From: Micromonospora sp. AMSO31t
GTDB lineage: Bacteria > Actinomycetota > Actinomycetes > Mycobacteriales > Micromonosporaceae
NCBI RefSeq assembly: GCF_008868175.1
Contig: NZ_WBKT01000019.1
Span: 1-60,242 of the forward strand
Length of the DNA: 60,242 bases
Direction: 5' to 3'
Shown: positions 35,792 to 46,063 of the stretch, piece after piece
Layout of the letters: each line of letters opens with the position of its first letter
How positions within the stretch are numbered: the stretch's first letter is position 1
Position numbers and translations under genes: made by a program
The notes under the pieces: generated by a model
The model's database searches: none
Told to the model about the DNA's origin: nothing
Seen by the model: only the letters and a program-made list of their open reading frames with translations

Positions 35792-37036
35792 CTATCCCCC
35801 GTTCGGGCCGGCGCCCGGCCCGTTGACGTCTGGTCCCGGGCGTTCCCGTCGCCCGGCCCGTTCCCGCTGCGGCACCACGGTGTACTTCGGGTCCCTCGCC
35901 GAGGCGACCCCGCCGTGGAAGATCCCGAACCGGGTGCAGACGGACGCGGCGAGCAGCGCCCCGCCGGAGAGCCCGGACAGCACCCGGCTGCGGCGCCCGA
36001 CCAGCGCGCCGAGCACCCCGGCGGCGGTGAGCGTCCGCCCGGCGCGCAGCAGCTTCCCGGCGGTGCCGGTCGCGTAGGGCTCGCTGAGCAGACCCATGCG
36101 GGTCTCCACCCGGTGCGCGCCCCACAGCTCCAGCGCCGCGCCGGCCACCGCGAGCCGCCGCGCCGGCCCGGCCTGCCCGGTGGGCGCGGCCAACAGCCCG
36201 ACGCCGGCCCCGCTGGCCAGCGCGCTGCCCGCGAAGATGACCGGCAGTTCCGGGTACGCCTCGTGCCAGGACGGCACCGCCGTGTCGGCGAGCAGCACCC
36301 CGGTGTACGTGGCCAGGGCCGGAGCGGTGACCGCGGCGACCAGCCCGGCGGCGTTCCCGGCCGGCGGCAGCAGCTTCCGGCCGAGCCCGAGCACGCCCCG
36401 CTCCGGCAGCCGGGACGCGGCCTCGGCGACCGCCGCGACCCCGGCCGCCGGGCCGAAGGCGCTGAGGATCCAGGTGCCCATCGACATCGGCGAGGTCAGC
36501 TTCGCCACCCGCAGCATGTGGTGGAACCGGGCCGGTCTGCCCAGGTCGTGGATGAGGAAGAACGTGCTGGCGCTGACCGCCGCGAGCGAGGTGACCCGAC
36601 CGGCCCGGCGCAGCGCCGGGCGGCCGGTGAGCTGGCCACCGGCCGCCAGCAGCGACGACCCGGCCGCGAGCCCACCGGTGAACAGGTACGCGGCGATGTC
36701 CCACTTCCACACGGGCGCCTTCAGGATCGGCCGCCCGTAGTAGGAGGTGAACTCGGCCGGCGGCACGTTGAGCTGCTCGCCACCGCCGCCCCTGCGGCGG
36801 CCCCGACGCCGTTCCGCCGGCGGGACGTCGCGGGGCGGCTGGGGTGCCAGCCCGGCTCCGGCGGCCTCCGTGTCGGTGCGCGCCACGCCGGCCCCGGTGC
36901 CGGTCGCCCGGCTTCCGTTCGTGCCCGTCTTCGGGCCGTGGCCACCCGGCTCGCCGGGGCGGGCCGGCCCCTCGGCGGCGAGCCGCTCCCGGAAGCGGCG
37001 GAACAGGTCGCCGACGGCGGGGCGGTCCGGACTCAC
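35792..37036 (-). CDS. NrfD/PsrC-type membrane subunit of formate dehydrogenase
   Basis: A 414-residue membrane protein that would take electrons from the iron-sulfur subunit to menaquinone. The NrfD region starts near residue 85 with FTSYYGRPILKAPVWKWDIAAYLFTGGLAAGSSLLAAG and continues with FLIHDLGRPARFHHMLRVAKLTSPMSMGTWIL. About eight helices follow. It has no heme-binding histidine pattern of the FdnI cytochrome type. The first 80 residues are a charged, Pro/Gly-rich cytosolic extension, which is unusual. GTG 37036 overlaps the stop of the iron-sulfur gene by four bases. The C-terminus is a polar tail with VNGPGAGPNGG. Confidence 0.85.
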   Translation of the reverse strand: MSPDRPAVGDLFRRFRERLAAEGPARPGEPGGHGPKTGTNGSRATGTGAGVARTDTEAAGAGLAPQPPRDVPPAERRRGRRRGGGGEQLNVPPAEFTSYYGRPILKAPVWKWDIAAYLFTGGLAAGSSLLAAGGQLTGRPALRRAGRVTSLAAVSASTFFLIHDLGRPARFHHMLRVAKLTSPMSMGTWILSAFGPAAGVAAVAEAASRLPERGVLGLGRKLLPPAGNAAGLVAAVTAPALATYTGVLLADTAVPSWHEAYPELPVIFAGSALASGAGVGLLAAPTGQAGPARRLAVAGAALELWGAHRVETRMGLLSEPYATGTAGKLLRAGRTLTAAGVLGALVGRRSRVLSGLSGGALLAASVCTRFGIFHGGVASARDPKYTVVPQRERAGRRERPGPDVNGPGAGPNGG

Positions 37037-38076
37037 GATGAACCTCCGACGAACGCGGCGACGGCCGCCGCCGCCATGGCCAGGGCGGCCAGCCCCGCGC
37101 GCTTCCACATCTTGGGCAGGTCCCGGGTGGTGACCACCGGGTCCGGCGGCAGGCCGTACACCTCGGGCTCGTCGAGCAGCAGGAAGAACGCGCCGTCCCC
37201 GCCGACGCCGTCGGTCGGGTCGTGGCCGTAGAGGCGGGCCTCCGGCATGCCGTGCTCGTGCAGCTTGGCGACCCGCTGCGCGGCGCGTTCCCGCAACTCG
37301 TCCAGGGGGCCGAACTGGATCGACTCGGTCGGGCAGGCCTGCGCGCAGGCCGGCGTCTTCCCGGCACCCAGCCGGTCGTAGCAGAGCGTGCACTTCCACG
37401 CCCGCCCGTCGTCCTTGCGCTGGTCGATCACCCCGTACGGGCAGGCGGAGATGCAGTAGCCGCAGCCGTTGCAGATGTCCTCCTGCACCACGACCGTGCC
37501 GAACTCGGTGCGGAACAGGGACCCCGTGGGGCAGACGTCCAGGCAGGCGGCGTGGGTGCAGTGCTTGCAGACGTCCGACATCATCAGCCAGCGGAAGTCG
37601 GTCCGCGTGTCGGCGCCGGTGGCCCGCCCCGGCGGCTGCGCGCCGGGCATGCCGAGGAACTCCGGGCCGGCCGCCATCCGCGCCGCCGCTTCCGGCCGGC
37701 CCGGCGGCACACCCGGGTCGGTGCCGGTGTCGGTGGCCGTGCCGGCGGCCGTCGCCGCGCTCCGCGCGCTGGTCGGCGGGCCGGTCGGGAGGTCCTCGAA
37801 GGGCGGGGTCCCGTGCCCGGCCGGCCGGGGCTGCTCGATGAACGCGACGTGCCGCCAGGAGTTGGCGGTCAGCGCGCCGGTGTTGTCGTAGGACATGCCG
37901 AGCAGGTCGAAGCCCGAGTCCGGGACGCCGTTCCACTCCTTGCAGGCGACCTCGCAGGCCTTGCAGCCGATGCAGACGCTGGTGTCGGTGAAGAACCCCA
38001 TCCGCGGGCCGGCCTCGACCCAGCCGGCGTCCGGTGCCGGGTCCAGCGGGCCGTAGAGGCTGTTGACGTCAGGCAT
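37033..38076 (-). CDS. Formate dehydrogenase iron-sulfur (beta) subunit
   Basis: A 347-residue ferredoxin-like subunit. Four Cys clusters are visible: CIGCKACEVACKEWN near residue 35, CKHCTHAACLDVCPTGS, CNGCGYCISACPYG, and CTLCYDRLGAGKTPACAQACPT. Each group supplies a 4Fe-4S cluster, giving a wire from the catalytic subunit to NrfD. Between the first and second groups lies a low-complexity insert of about 75 residues rich in Ala, Gly, Pro and Thr, absent from E. coli FdnH. A hydrophobic helix (AGLAALAMAAAAVAAFV) anchors the C-terminus. ATG 38076 overlaps the alpha subunit stop. Confidence 0.92.
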   Translation of the reverse strand: MPDVNSLYGPLDPAPDAGWVEAGPRMGFFTDTSVCIGCKACEVACKEWNGVPDSGFDLLGMSYDNTGALTANSWRHVAFIEQPRPAGHGTPPFEDLPTGPPTSARSAATAAGTATDTGTDPGVPPGRPEAAARMAAGPEFLGMPGAQPPGRATGADTRTDFRWLMMSDVCKHCTHAACLDVCPTGSLFRTEFGTVVVQEDICNGCGYCISACPYGVIDQRKDDGRAWKCTLCYDRLGAGKTPACAQACPTESIQFGPLDELRERAAQRVAKLHEHGMPEARLYGHDPTDGVGGDGAFFLLLDEPEVYGLPPDPVVTTRDLPKMWKRAGLAALAMAAAAVAAFVGGSS

Positions 38077-41000
38077 CCCCGCCCCTGTTCCGCGCCGCGC
38101 CGGCGGACCCCTCGTCGGTGCTGCCGGCGGCGTCGTCCCCGCCCGCCGCGTCGGTGGTGACGATGGGTACCTGCCGGTCCGGCGTCATCTCGGCCCGTCG
38201 CTGATAGTCGGCGACCAGGTCGAGCAGGGCCGGCCCGGTGGGCCGCCGGCCTGGCCGCACGTCGCAGGTGCCCACCTTGCTCTCCTGAATGAGCACGTTC
38301 GGATCCAGGGTGATGCCGAACAGGTCGTTGGCCGAGTCGCCGGTGACCAGGCCCTCGCTGCCGAAGTGGTACGGCAGCCAGATCTGGTGGATCAGCCGGC
38401 CGTCGACCCGCAGCGGGGTGAGCCGGTCGGTGACCAGCACCCGCGCCTCGATCACGGCGCGGCCGCTGACCAGGTGCGCCCAGCCGAGGTGCGCGAGCCC
38501 CACCTCGGCGGCCAGCTCCGGGGACACCTCGACGAACATCTCCGGTTGCAGCTCGGCCAGGCGCGGCACCGTCCGGCTCATCCCGCCGGCGGTGTGGTGC
38601 TCGGTGAGCCGGCTGACCGTGAACACGTACGGGAAGACCTGGCTGTGCGGCTCCGGCGGGCTCGGGTTGACGGAGTTCACCGGGTGCTCGTAGACCTTGC
38701 GGGTCGGGTTGGCCTGCTGCCCGTAGAGCGGGTTGCGCATCGGCGACTCGGCCGGCTCGTAGTGCGTCGGCAGCGGCCCGTCGAGCACGCCGGTGGGCGC
38801 GTACAGCCACGCCTTGCCATCGCCCTGCATGACGAACGCGTCGTCCCCGGCGAGGCCCGCCGGCCCGGAGGCGCCCTCCGGCGGCCGGTAGCCCGGCGGC
38901 TTGGTCTTCTCAAAGTCCGGCACGTCGTAACCGGTCCACTCACCCTTGTCGGGGTCCCACCAGACGTACTTCTTGCGCTCGCTCCACGGCCGGCCCTCCG
39001 GGTCGGCGGAGGCGCGGTTGTAGAGGATGCGCCGGTTGGCCGGCCAGGCCCAGCCCCACTCGGCGGCCACCCAGTCCTGCTCGTGCCGCGACTTGCGGCG
39101 GGCCGCCTGGTTGACGCCGTCGGCGTAGACCCCGGAGTAGATCCAGCAGCCGACCGCGGTGGAGCCGTCGTCCCTGGCCTCCGGGAAGCCGCTCAACGGG
39201 CGGCCGGTGGCCACCTCGTAGCCGTTGATCTCCTTGAGCACCGCCTCGGCGCTCGGCTCGGCGTTCGGGCCGTTCGTCGGGTAGTCCCAGGCCAGGTCGA
39301 GCAGCGCCCGGTCGCGGGGCTTCGTGGAGCGGGCCAGCTTCTCCCGCAGCACCCGGCCGAGGTGGTAGAAGAACCACAGCTCGGAGCGGCAGTCGCCCGG
39401 CGGCTCGACGGCCTTCTCCCGCCACTGGAGCATCCGCTGGGTCTGGGTGAAGGTGCCCTCCTTCTCCACGTGCGACGCGGCGGGCAGGAAGAACACCTCC
39501 GTGCGGCACTGCTCCGGCACGATCTCGCCGGTGGCGATCTCCGGGCTGTTCCGCCAGAAGGCGGCGCTCTCGATCATGAACAGGTCGCGGACGACCAGCC
39601 AGTCGAGGTTGGCCATGCCGAGCCGCTGGGCCCGGCCGTGGGCCGAGCCGACGGCCGGGTTCTGGCCGAGCAGGAAGTAGCCCTTCACCTTGCCGTCGAT
39701 CATGTTCAGCACCTGCTGGTACGTGCCGTGGTCGCCGGTCATCCGGGGCAGGTAGCCGTAGCAGAAGTCGTTCTCCGGCGTCGCCGCGTCCCCCCAGTAC
39801 GCCTTGAGCAGGCTCGCCGCGAAGGCTCGGGAGTTGCCCCAGAAGCCCTTCTGGCCGGGGTGCCGGATGCTGTCCACCCACTTGTCGAACGTCGGGTGGT
39901 TGGCGTGGTGCGGCATCGGCAGGTAGCCGGGCAGCAGGTTGAACAGGGTCGGGATGTCGGTGGAGCCCTGGATGCTGGCGTGCCCGCGCAGCGCCAGGAT
40001 GCCGCCGCCCGGCCGGCCCATGTTGCCCAGCAGGGTCTGGATGATGGCGCCGGTGCGGATGTACTGCACGCCGACGCTGTGCTGGGTCCAGCCCACCGAG
40101 TAGACCAGCGCGCCGGTCCGCTCCCGGCCCGAGTTCTCCGTCCAGGCGCGGGCCAGTTCCAGGAACTTCCCCTCCGGGATGCCGCAGACCCGGGCCACCA
40201 TCTCCGGGGTGTAGCGGGAGAAGTGCCGCTTGAGGATCTGGTAGACGCAGCGCGGGTGCTGCAACGTCTCGTCCCGCATCGTCTGCCCCGGCACCGGCGG
40301 GCCGTGCGACTCCTGCTCGAGCCCGGCCGCGCTCTCCCGCTCCTTGCCGGTGCCCCGGTTGCGGGCGTGCTCCTCGTGCCCCTCGTACTGCCAGCTGGTC
40401 TGGTCGTACGAACCGGTCTCCGGCTTGTAGCCGGAGAACAGCCCGTCGAGGTCCTCGGTGTCGGCGAACTGCTCGCTGACGATGTTCGCCGCGTTGGTGT
40501 ACGCCAGCACGTACTCCCGGAAGTCCAGCTCGTTCTCCAGGATGTACCGCACCACGCCGCCGAGCAGCGCGATGTCGGTGCCCACCCGGATGGGCAGGTA
40601 CGTGTCGGCGAGCGCACTGGTGCGGGTGAACCGGGGGTCCACGTGGAAGACCTTGGCGCCGCGCTGCTTGGCCTCCATCACCCACTGGAAGCCCACCGGG
40701 TGGGCCTCGGCCATGTTGGAGCCCTGGATGACGATGACGTCAGCGTTGGCCAGGTCCTGCTGGAAGTCCGTCGCGCCGCCGCGACCGAAGCTGGTCCCCA
40801 GACCGGGGACGGTGGCGGAGTGTCAAATGCGGGCCTGGTTCTCGATCTGGAGTGCCCCCATCGCCGTGAACAGCTTCTTGATGAGGTAGTTCTCCTCGTT
40901 GTCCAGCGTCGCCCCGCCCAGGCTGGAGATGCCCAGCGTCCGGTTGAGCGGGCGGCCCTGGTCGTCGACGTCCTCCCAGGTCTCGTCGCGGGCGGCGAGG

Positions 41001-41392
41001 ATCCGGTCAGCGATCATGTCGAGCGCGACGTCGAGATCCAGGTCTTCCCAGTCCGTGGCGTACGGCCGGCGGTAGCGCACCTTGGTCTGCCGCAGCGGGC
41101 TGGTCACCAGGTTCTTGCTGGCGGCGCCCTTCGGGCAGAGCCGGCCGCGGGAGATCGGGCTGTCCGGGTCGCCCTCGATCTGGGTGACCTCACCGTTCTT
41201 GACGAAGACCCGCTGGCCGCAGCCCACCGCGCAGTAGGGGCAGACCGAGCGGGCCACGCTGTCGGCGGTCTCCGTGCGCGCGGTCAGCGCCGCCGAGCGG
41301 GCCGACTGCGCCGCTGCCCCCCGACCGAGCGGGTCGGTGCCGGTGAGCTGCCGGTAGACCGGCCACCCCTGGATGAAGGTCTTCAACCCCAT
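38069..41392 (-). CDS. Selenocysteine formate dehydrogenase alpha subunit, TGA read as Sec at 40823-40825
   Basis: A molybdopterin formate dehydrogenase of about 1107 residues that oxidises formate to CO2. The N-terminal 4Fe-4S site is C51-P-Y-C-A-V-G-C58 with a fourth Cys at 86 (RGRLCPKG). The frame is open across a TGA at codon 190: before it IENQARI, after it HSATVPGLGTSFGRGGAT and NMAEAHPVGFQW, exactly matching FdnG where Sec196 sits. A SECIS hairpin follows. Domain ends with a C-terminal molybdopterin-binding fold. The start ATG 41392 gives MGLKTFIQGWPVYRQLTG and no twin-arginine signal, so the active site faces the cytosol. Split annotation at the TGA would be wrong. Confidence 0.94.
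40794..40810 (-). promoter_or_regulatory. Bacterial SECIS hairpin of the formate dehydrogenase gene
   Basis: Minus strand, 12 bases after the TGA: GTCCCC, loop GGTCT, GGGGAC, a perfect 6-bp stem. The loop begins 18 bases after the TGA. Both the loop sequence GGUCU and the 18-base spacing are those of E. coli fdhF, where SelB binds. Stem bases differ, and I see no bulged U in the stem. Confidence 0.85.
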
Positions 41393-41435
41393 GCGGCGCA
41401 CCCCCTTCCCGGCTGGCGGGTAGCTGACCTTCTGA

Positions 41436-41441
41436 ACACTA
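41436..41441 (-). promoter_or_regulatory. -10 box (TAGTGT) of the formate dehydrogenase operon
   Basis: TAGTGT on the minus strand is a favoured actinobacterial -10. The transcript would start near 41429 and have a 37-base leader before ATG 41392, with GGGAAGGGGG as ribosome site. The -35 region (TCGCGA at 17 bases) is poor, so an activator may be needed. Confidence 0.45.
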
Positions 41442-41473
41442 GGGCAGCCGAGGTGTGCTCGCGACCCGGGACG

Positions 41474-41513
41474 AAAAACAGCGCCGCCCCGGCTTGCGGC
41501 CGGGGCGGCGCTG
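41474..41513 (-). terminator. Strong leftward terminator upstream of the formate dehydrogenase promoter
   Basis: A perfect 15-bp GC stem (41513-41499 with 41493-41479, loop of five) is followed leftward by five T (41478-41474). It points into the formate dehydrogenase operon although no leftward gene lies to its right before 44.7 kb. It would insulate the operon, or act as an attenuator if a promoter lies further right. Confidence 0.75.
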
Positions 41514-41776
41514 GGCGTCGGTGTGCAGGTCGCCTCTCGGCGAGTGGCGCGACGCGGCTCCAGCCGAACGGTATTCCGCGAAGGCAATTTAGGTGAGGCC
41601 CGGGGACACTGGACACACCGACGCTCTGCACAACGGTACTGGCTCCCGGGTTCTTCCGCCGCTCGTCGGTGACGGCGGTCACCGGTGGTCCGCCTCGTGC
41701 GGCGGATCCGGTCGAACCGGCGTGCCGGGGTCGGCGGGTGGCAGGTCAGGGCGATGGGAAAACGCCGGACAGGGGT

Positions 41777-41782
41777 TACCCT
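41777..41782 (+). promoter_or_regulatory. -10 box for a leaderless transcript of the AbiEii-like unit
   Basis: TACCCT ends six bases before ATG 41789 and there is no ribosome binding site in front of that ATG. Both facts suggest transcription begins at the start codon. Confidence 0.45.
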
Positions 41783-41788
41783 GACACC

Positions 41789-42115
41789 ATGTCGGCCACC
41801 AGCACCGCGTACCTCGCCCGCCCCGGGCGACCCGCCGTGGTGGCGCGCACCCTCGGCGAGCTCGCCGGCCCCACGCGGGGCATCGTCGAGCTGCCGGTGC
41901 GCCTGATGTGGAGCAGCGAGCGCGCCTTCGACCTGGCCGACCCCGACGACCTGCTCTGGATGTACGAGAACGTGCTGCGCGAGACGAGCCGCGTCGAGGA
42001 TCTGCGCGAGCTGATCCACGGGGGGACGCTGCGCCGGGTGTGGCCGCTGTTGAACCTGCCCCGGGGCGTCCGCCTCGCGTGGGAGAGCCGGCACCGGGGC
42101 CTGCGCGCCGCGTGA
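41789..42115 (+). CDS. Small protein, probable partner of the AbiEii-like nucleotidyltransferase
   Basis: A 108-residue protein of unknown family. It includes RTLGELAGPTRGIVELPVRLMWSS, a WMYENVLRETSRVEDLRELIHGGTLRRVWPLLNLP segment and a basic end. Its stop overlaps the GTG of the nucleotidyltransferase gene (GTGA at 42112), the layout of antitoxin-toxin pairs, and the helix VEDLRELIHGGTLRRVWPLLNLPRGVRLAWE could be a DNA- or partner-binding unit. It does not show the winged helix of AbiEi. Antitoxin identity is inference from layout only. Confidence 0.55.
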   Translation: MSATSTAYLARPGRPAVVARTLGELAGPTRGIVELPVRLMWSSERAFDLADPDDLLWMYENVLRETSRVEDLRELIHGGTLRRVWPLLNLPRGVRLAWESRHRGLRAA

Positions 42116-42765
42116 CCCACCTGCACGACTTCTACCGGGAGGTGGCCCGGGTGGCGCTCGCGGCCGCCGGCCCGCACCGGTTCGTGCTGGGCGGCGGGGT
42201 GGCCTGGGCGGCGCACGGCCTGGTCACCCGCCCCACGGAGGACGTGGACCTGTTCGCCGACGTGGAGGGCGCGGCCGCCGCGGCGGCGGCCGGGGTGCGG
42301 GCGGCTCTGGAACGGGCCGGCTACCGGGTGTCCGACGCCGATCCGGGCAGCGACCTGGGCGAGCTGTTCGACGGCTACGACCGGGACCTGCGGGACTTCG
42401 TGGTGAGCCGGGACGGGCGGCAGATCCGGCTCAGCCTGGCCCGGCTCGACCGGTACCGCAGCCCGGTGGTGATGGACCTGGGCCCGGTGATGGACGTCCG
42501 GGACCTGATCGCCAACAAGACCGCCGCGCTGGTCAACCGCCGGGAGGTCCGCGACTACATCGACGTGTCGGCCGCGCTGGACCGGTATGCGGTGGCGGAG
42601 CTGCTGGAGCTGGCCCGGCAGGTGGACCCGGCGCTGGAGGACGACGACGTCCGGGAGGCCGGGCGCTACCTGGACCGGGTGCCGGACCGCCGGTTCGCCC
42701 GCTACGGCCTGGACCCCGGCCAGGTCGCCGAGGTCCGCCGCCGGATGGCCGCCTGGCCGCGCTGA
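42112..42765 (+). CDS. AbiEii/DUF1814-like nucleotidyltransferase
   Basis: A 217-residue protein of the minimal nucleotidyltransferase group that includes AbiEii and MenT toxins. The catalytic signature is FVLGGGVAWAAHGLVTR followed by PTEDVDLF (Asp44 and Asp46 as metal ligands). Next come a DVVMDLG-like strand, DLIANKTAALVNRREVRDYIDVSAAL with the conserved Lys/Arg/Asp, and a helical C-terminus. AbiEii-type enzymes add nucleotides to tRNA or proteins to stop growth. It overlaps the 108-residue gene. Chromosomal DUF1814 proteins may also be housekeeping, so a toxin role is not proved. Confidence 0.72.
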   Translation: MTHLHDFYREVARVALAAAGPHRFVLGGGVAWAAHGLVTRPTEDVDLFADVEGAAAAAAAGVRAALERAGYRVSDADPGSDLGELFDGYDRDLRDFVVSRDGRQIRLSLARLDRYRSPVVMDLGPVMDVRDLIANKTAALVNRREVRDYIDVSAALDRYAVAELLELARQVDPALEDDDVREAGRYLDRVPDRRFARYGLDPGQVAEVRRRMAAWPR

Positions 42766-42880
42766 GCCCCGGTGCTGGTGGTGTGAGATACCTCTGGGCG
42801 ATGTGGCGTCTGTGACAGCTGGTCGTTATGGTGCGCAACGGCGCCCACGAGGCGCGTCCACCCCCATGGAAGGGCACCTC

Positions 42881-44671
<1,791 letters not shown>

Positions 44672-44685
44672 TCCGTACCGGTCAC

Positions 44686-44718
44686 GACGGGCCCCGGGTG
44701 TCGCACCCGGGGCCCGTC
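44686..44718. terminator. GC hairpin after the 5'-nucleotidase gene
   Basis: A perfect 15-bp stem (44686-44700 with 44704-44718, loop TCG) between the 5'-nucleotidase stop and the stop of the convergent small gene. There is no T-run on either strand, so it may act as a bidirectional, weaker terminator. Confidence 0.6.
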
Positions 44719-44734
44719 GCCGTCCACGGGCCGG

Positions 44735-44929
44735 TCAGGCGCCGCCGGCGCGCAGGTCCCACTCGTGCTGCCCACCGGTCGGGTCGGGCCGGTCCCGGCG
44801 CGGCTCGGTCTCGCTCTCGGTCGACTCCACCCGGTCCTCGGGGCGCACCGCGGGCGGCATCTCGCCGAAGCGGACATGCCGCAGGAACGCGTACTCCTCG
44901 TCGGTGAACGACTCGCGCGGCTCGCTCAT
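44735..44929 (-). CDS. Small acidic hypothetical protein
   Basis: A 64-residue protein with an acidic, Glu-rich middle (RPEDRVESTESETEPRRD) and the opening MSEPRESFTDEEYAFLRHVRFGEMPP. No membrane segment, no known family. It converges with the 5'-nucleotidase gene across the hairpin at 44686 and is divergent from the alcohol dehydrogenase gene, 99 bases away. Confidence 0.6.
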   Translation of the reverse strand: MSEPRESFTDEEYAFLRHVRFGEMPPAVRPEDRVESTESETEPRRDRPDPTGGQHEWDLRAGGA

Positions 44930-45028
44930 GACCGCATTGTGCGCCCGCCCGGCCACCCGTCGCATCAACCGACCCGGCCCGGGTAAGCCGCCGCGACGAC
45001 CCGTCCGGCGACGACGTGGAGGGCGACC

Positions 45029-46063
45029 ATGCGGGCGGTACGGATGACCGCACCCGGGGTGCTGGAGCAGGTGGAGGTGCCCACCCCGACCGCCGGGCCG
45101 GGCGAGGTGCTGCTGCGCGTCGGCGCCGTCGGCGCCTGCCACTCCGACCTGCACATCCTCGACGCGCCGGCCGGGCCCTTCCCGATCCCGATGACCCTCG
45201 GCCACGAGATCGCCGGCACCGTCGACCAGCTCGGTCCGGGCGTCACCGGGTGGTCCGCCGGGGACCGGGCGGCGGTCTACGGGATCATCGGGTGCGGCCG
45301 CTGCCGGGCGTGCCTGCGGGGCGCCGAGAACCAGTGCCGGGTGGTGCCGGTGGGCGGCGTCGGGCTCAGCCGCGACGGGGGGCTCGCCGACCACGTGGTG
45401 GTGCCCGCCTCCCGGCTGCTGCCCGTCGGGGACCTGGACCTCACCCAGGCGGCACCGCTCACCGACGCCGGGCTGACCCCGTACCACGCCGTCGAGCTGG
45501 CCCGGGACCGGCTGCGTCCGGGCACCTCCTGCGTGGTGATCGGCATCGGCGGGCTGGGGCACATGGCCGTGCAGATCCTGGCCGCCACCACCGCGGTGCG
45601 GATCGTGGCGGTGGACACCAGCGTCGCGGCCCTGGACCTAGCCGGCCGGATGGGCGCGCACGACATGGTGCAGGCCGGCCCGGACAGCGTGGACCGCATC
45701 CGGGCGCTGGTGGGCCCGCCGCCGGACGGCGCGGACGTGGTGCTCGACTTCGTCGGCGCGGAGCCCACGGTCACCACCGCCCGGCAGGTGGTCGCCACCG
45801 GCGGTCAGGTGCTGCTGGTCGGCCTGGCCGGCGGCACCCTGCCGGTGCGGCCGGTCGCCGACGAGCCGCCGACCGTCCCGCTGGAGACGATGGTCGAGGT
45901 GCCGTTCTGGGGCACGCGGGCGGAGCTGCAGGAGGTGATCGCCCTGGCCCGGACGGGGCAGCTGCGGGCCGACGTGCAGACGTTCGCGCTGGCGGACGCG
46001 CCGGAGGCGTACGAGCTGCTGCGCCGCGGGGAGGTCCACGGCCGCGCGGTCGTCGTGCCCTGA
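45029..46063 (+). CDS. Zinc-dependent alcohol dehydrogenase
   Basis: A 344-residue medium-chain dehydrogenase oxidising an alcohol with NAD(P). Catalytic zinc ligands: ACHSD (Cys near 37) and GHEIAG (His). The structural zinc site is CGRCRACLRGAENQC. The Rossmann domain has VIGIGGLGHMAVQI followed by AVDTSVAALDLA, with Asp after strand 2, which favours NAD over NADP. The C-terminal DVQTFALADAPEAYELLRRGEVHGRAVVVP is the ordinary dehydrogenase end. ATG 45029 follows GGAGGG. The substrate is not predictable. Confidence 0.9.
   Translation: MRAVRMTAPGVLEQVEVPTPTAGPGEVLLRVGAVGACHSDLHILDAPAGPFPIPMTLGHEIAGTVDQLGPGVTGWSAGDRAAVYGIIGCGRCRACLRGAENQCRVVPVGGVGLSRDGGLADHVVVPASRLLPVGDLDLTQAAPLTDAGLTPYHAVELARDRLRPGTSCVVIGIGGLGHMAVQILAATTAVRIVAVDTSVAALDLAGRMGAHDMVQAGPDSVDRIRALVGPPPDGADVVLDFVGAEPTVTTARQVVATGGQVLLVGLAGGTLPVRPVADEPPTVPLETMVEVPFWGTRAELQEVIALARTGQLRADVQTFALADAPEAYELLRRGEVHGRAVVVP

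Larger units (their letters stand above)
41393..41788. other. Gap between formate dehydrogenase operon and the AbiEii-like unit
   Basis: The left part holds a -10 for the leftward operon (41441-41436) and a leftward terminator structure (41513-41474). The right end holds a leaderless promoter for the rightward unit (41777-41782). The middle, 41514-41776, contains no gene I can support. Confidence 0.5.

Noticed and set aside
40823..40825. Premature stop or sequencing error splitting the formate dehydrogenase gene in two
   Set aside because: The TGA aligns with the Sec of FdnG, a SECIS hairpin with the right loop and spacing follows, and selA, selB and tRNA-Sec are next door.
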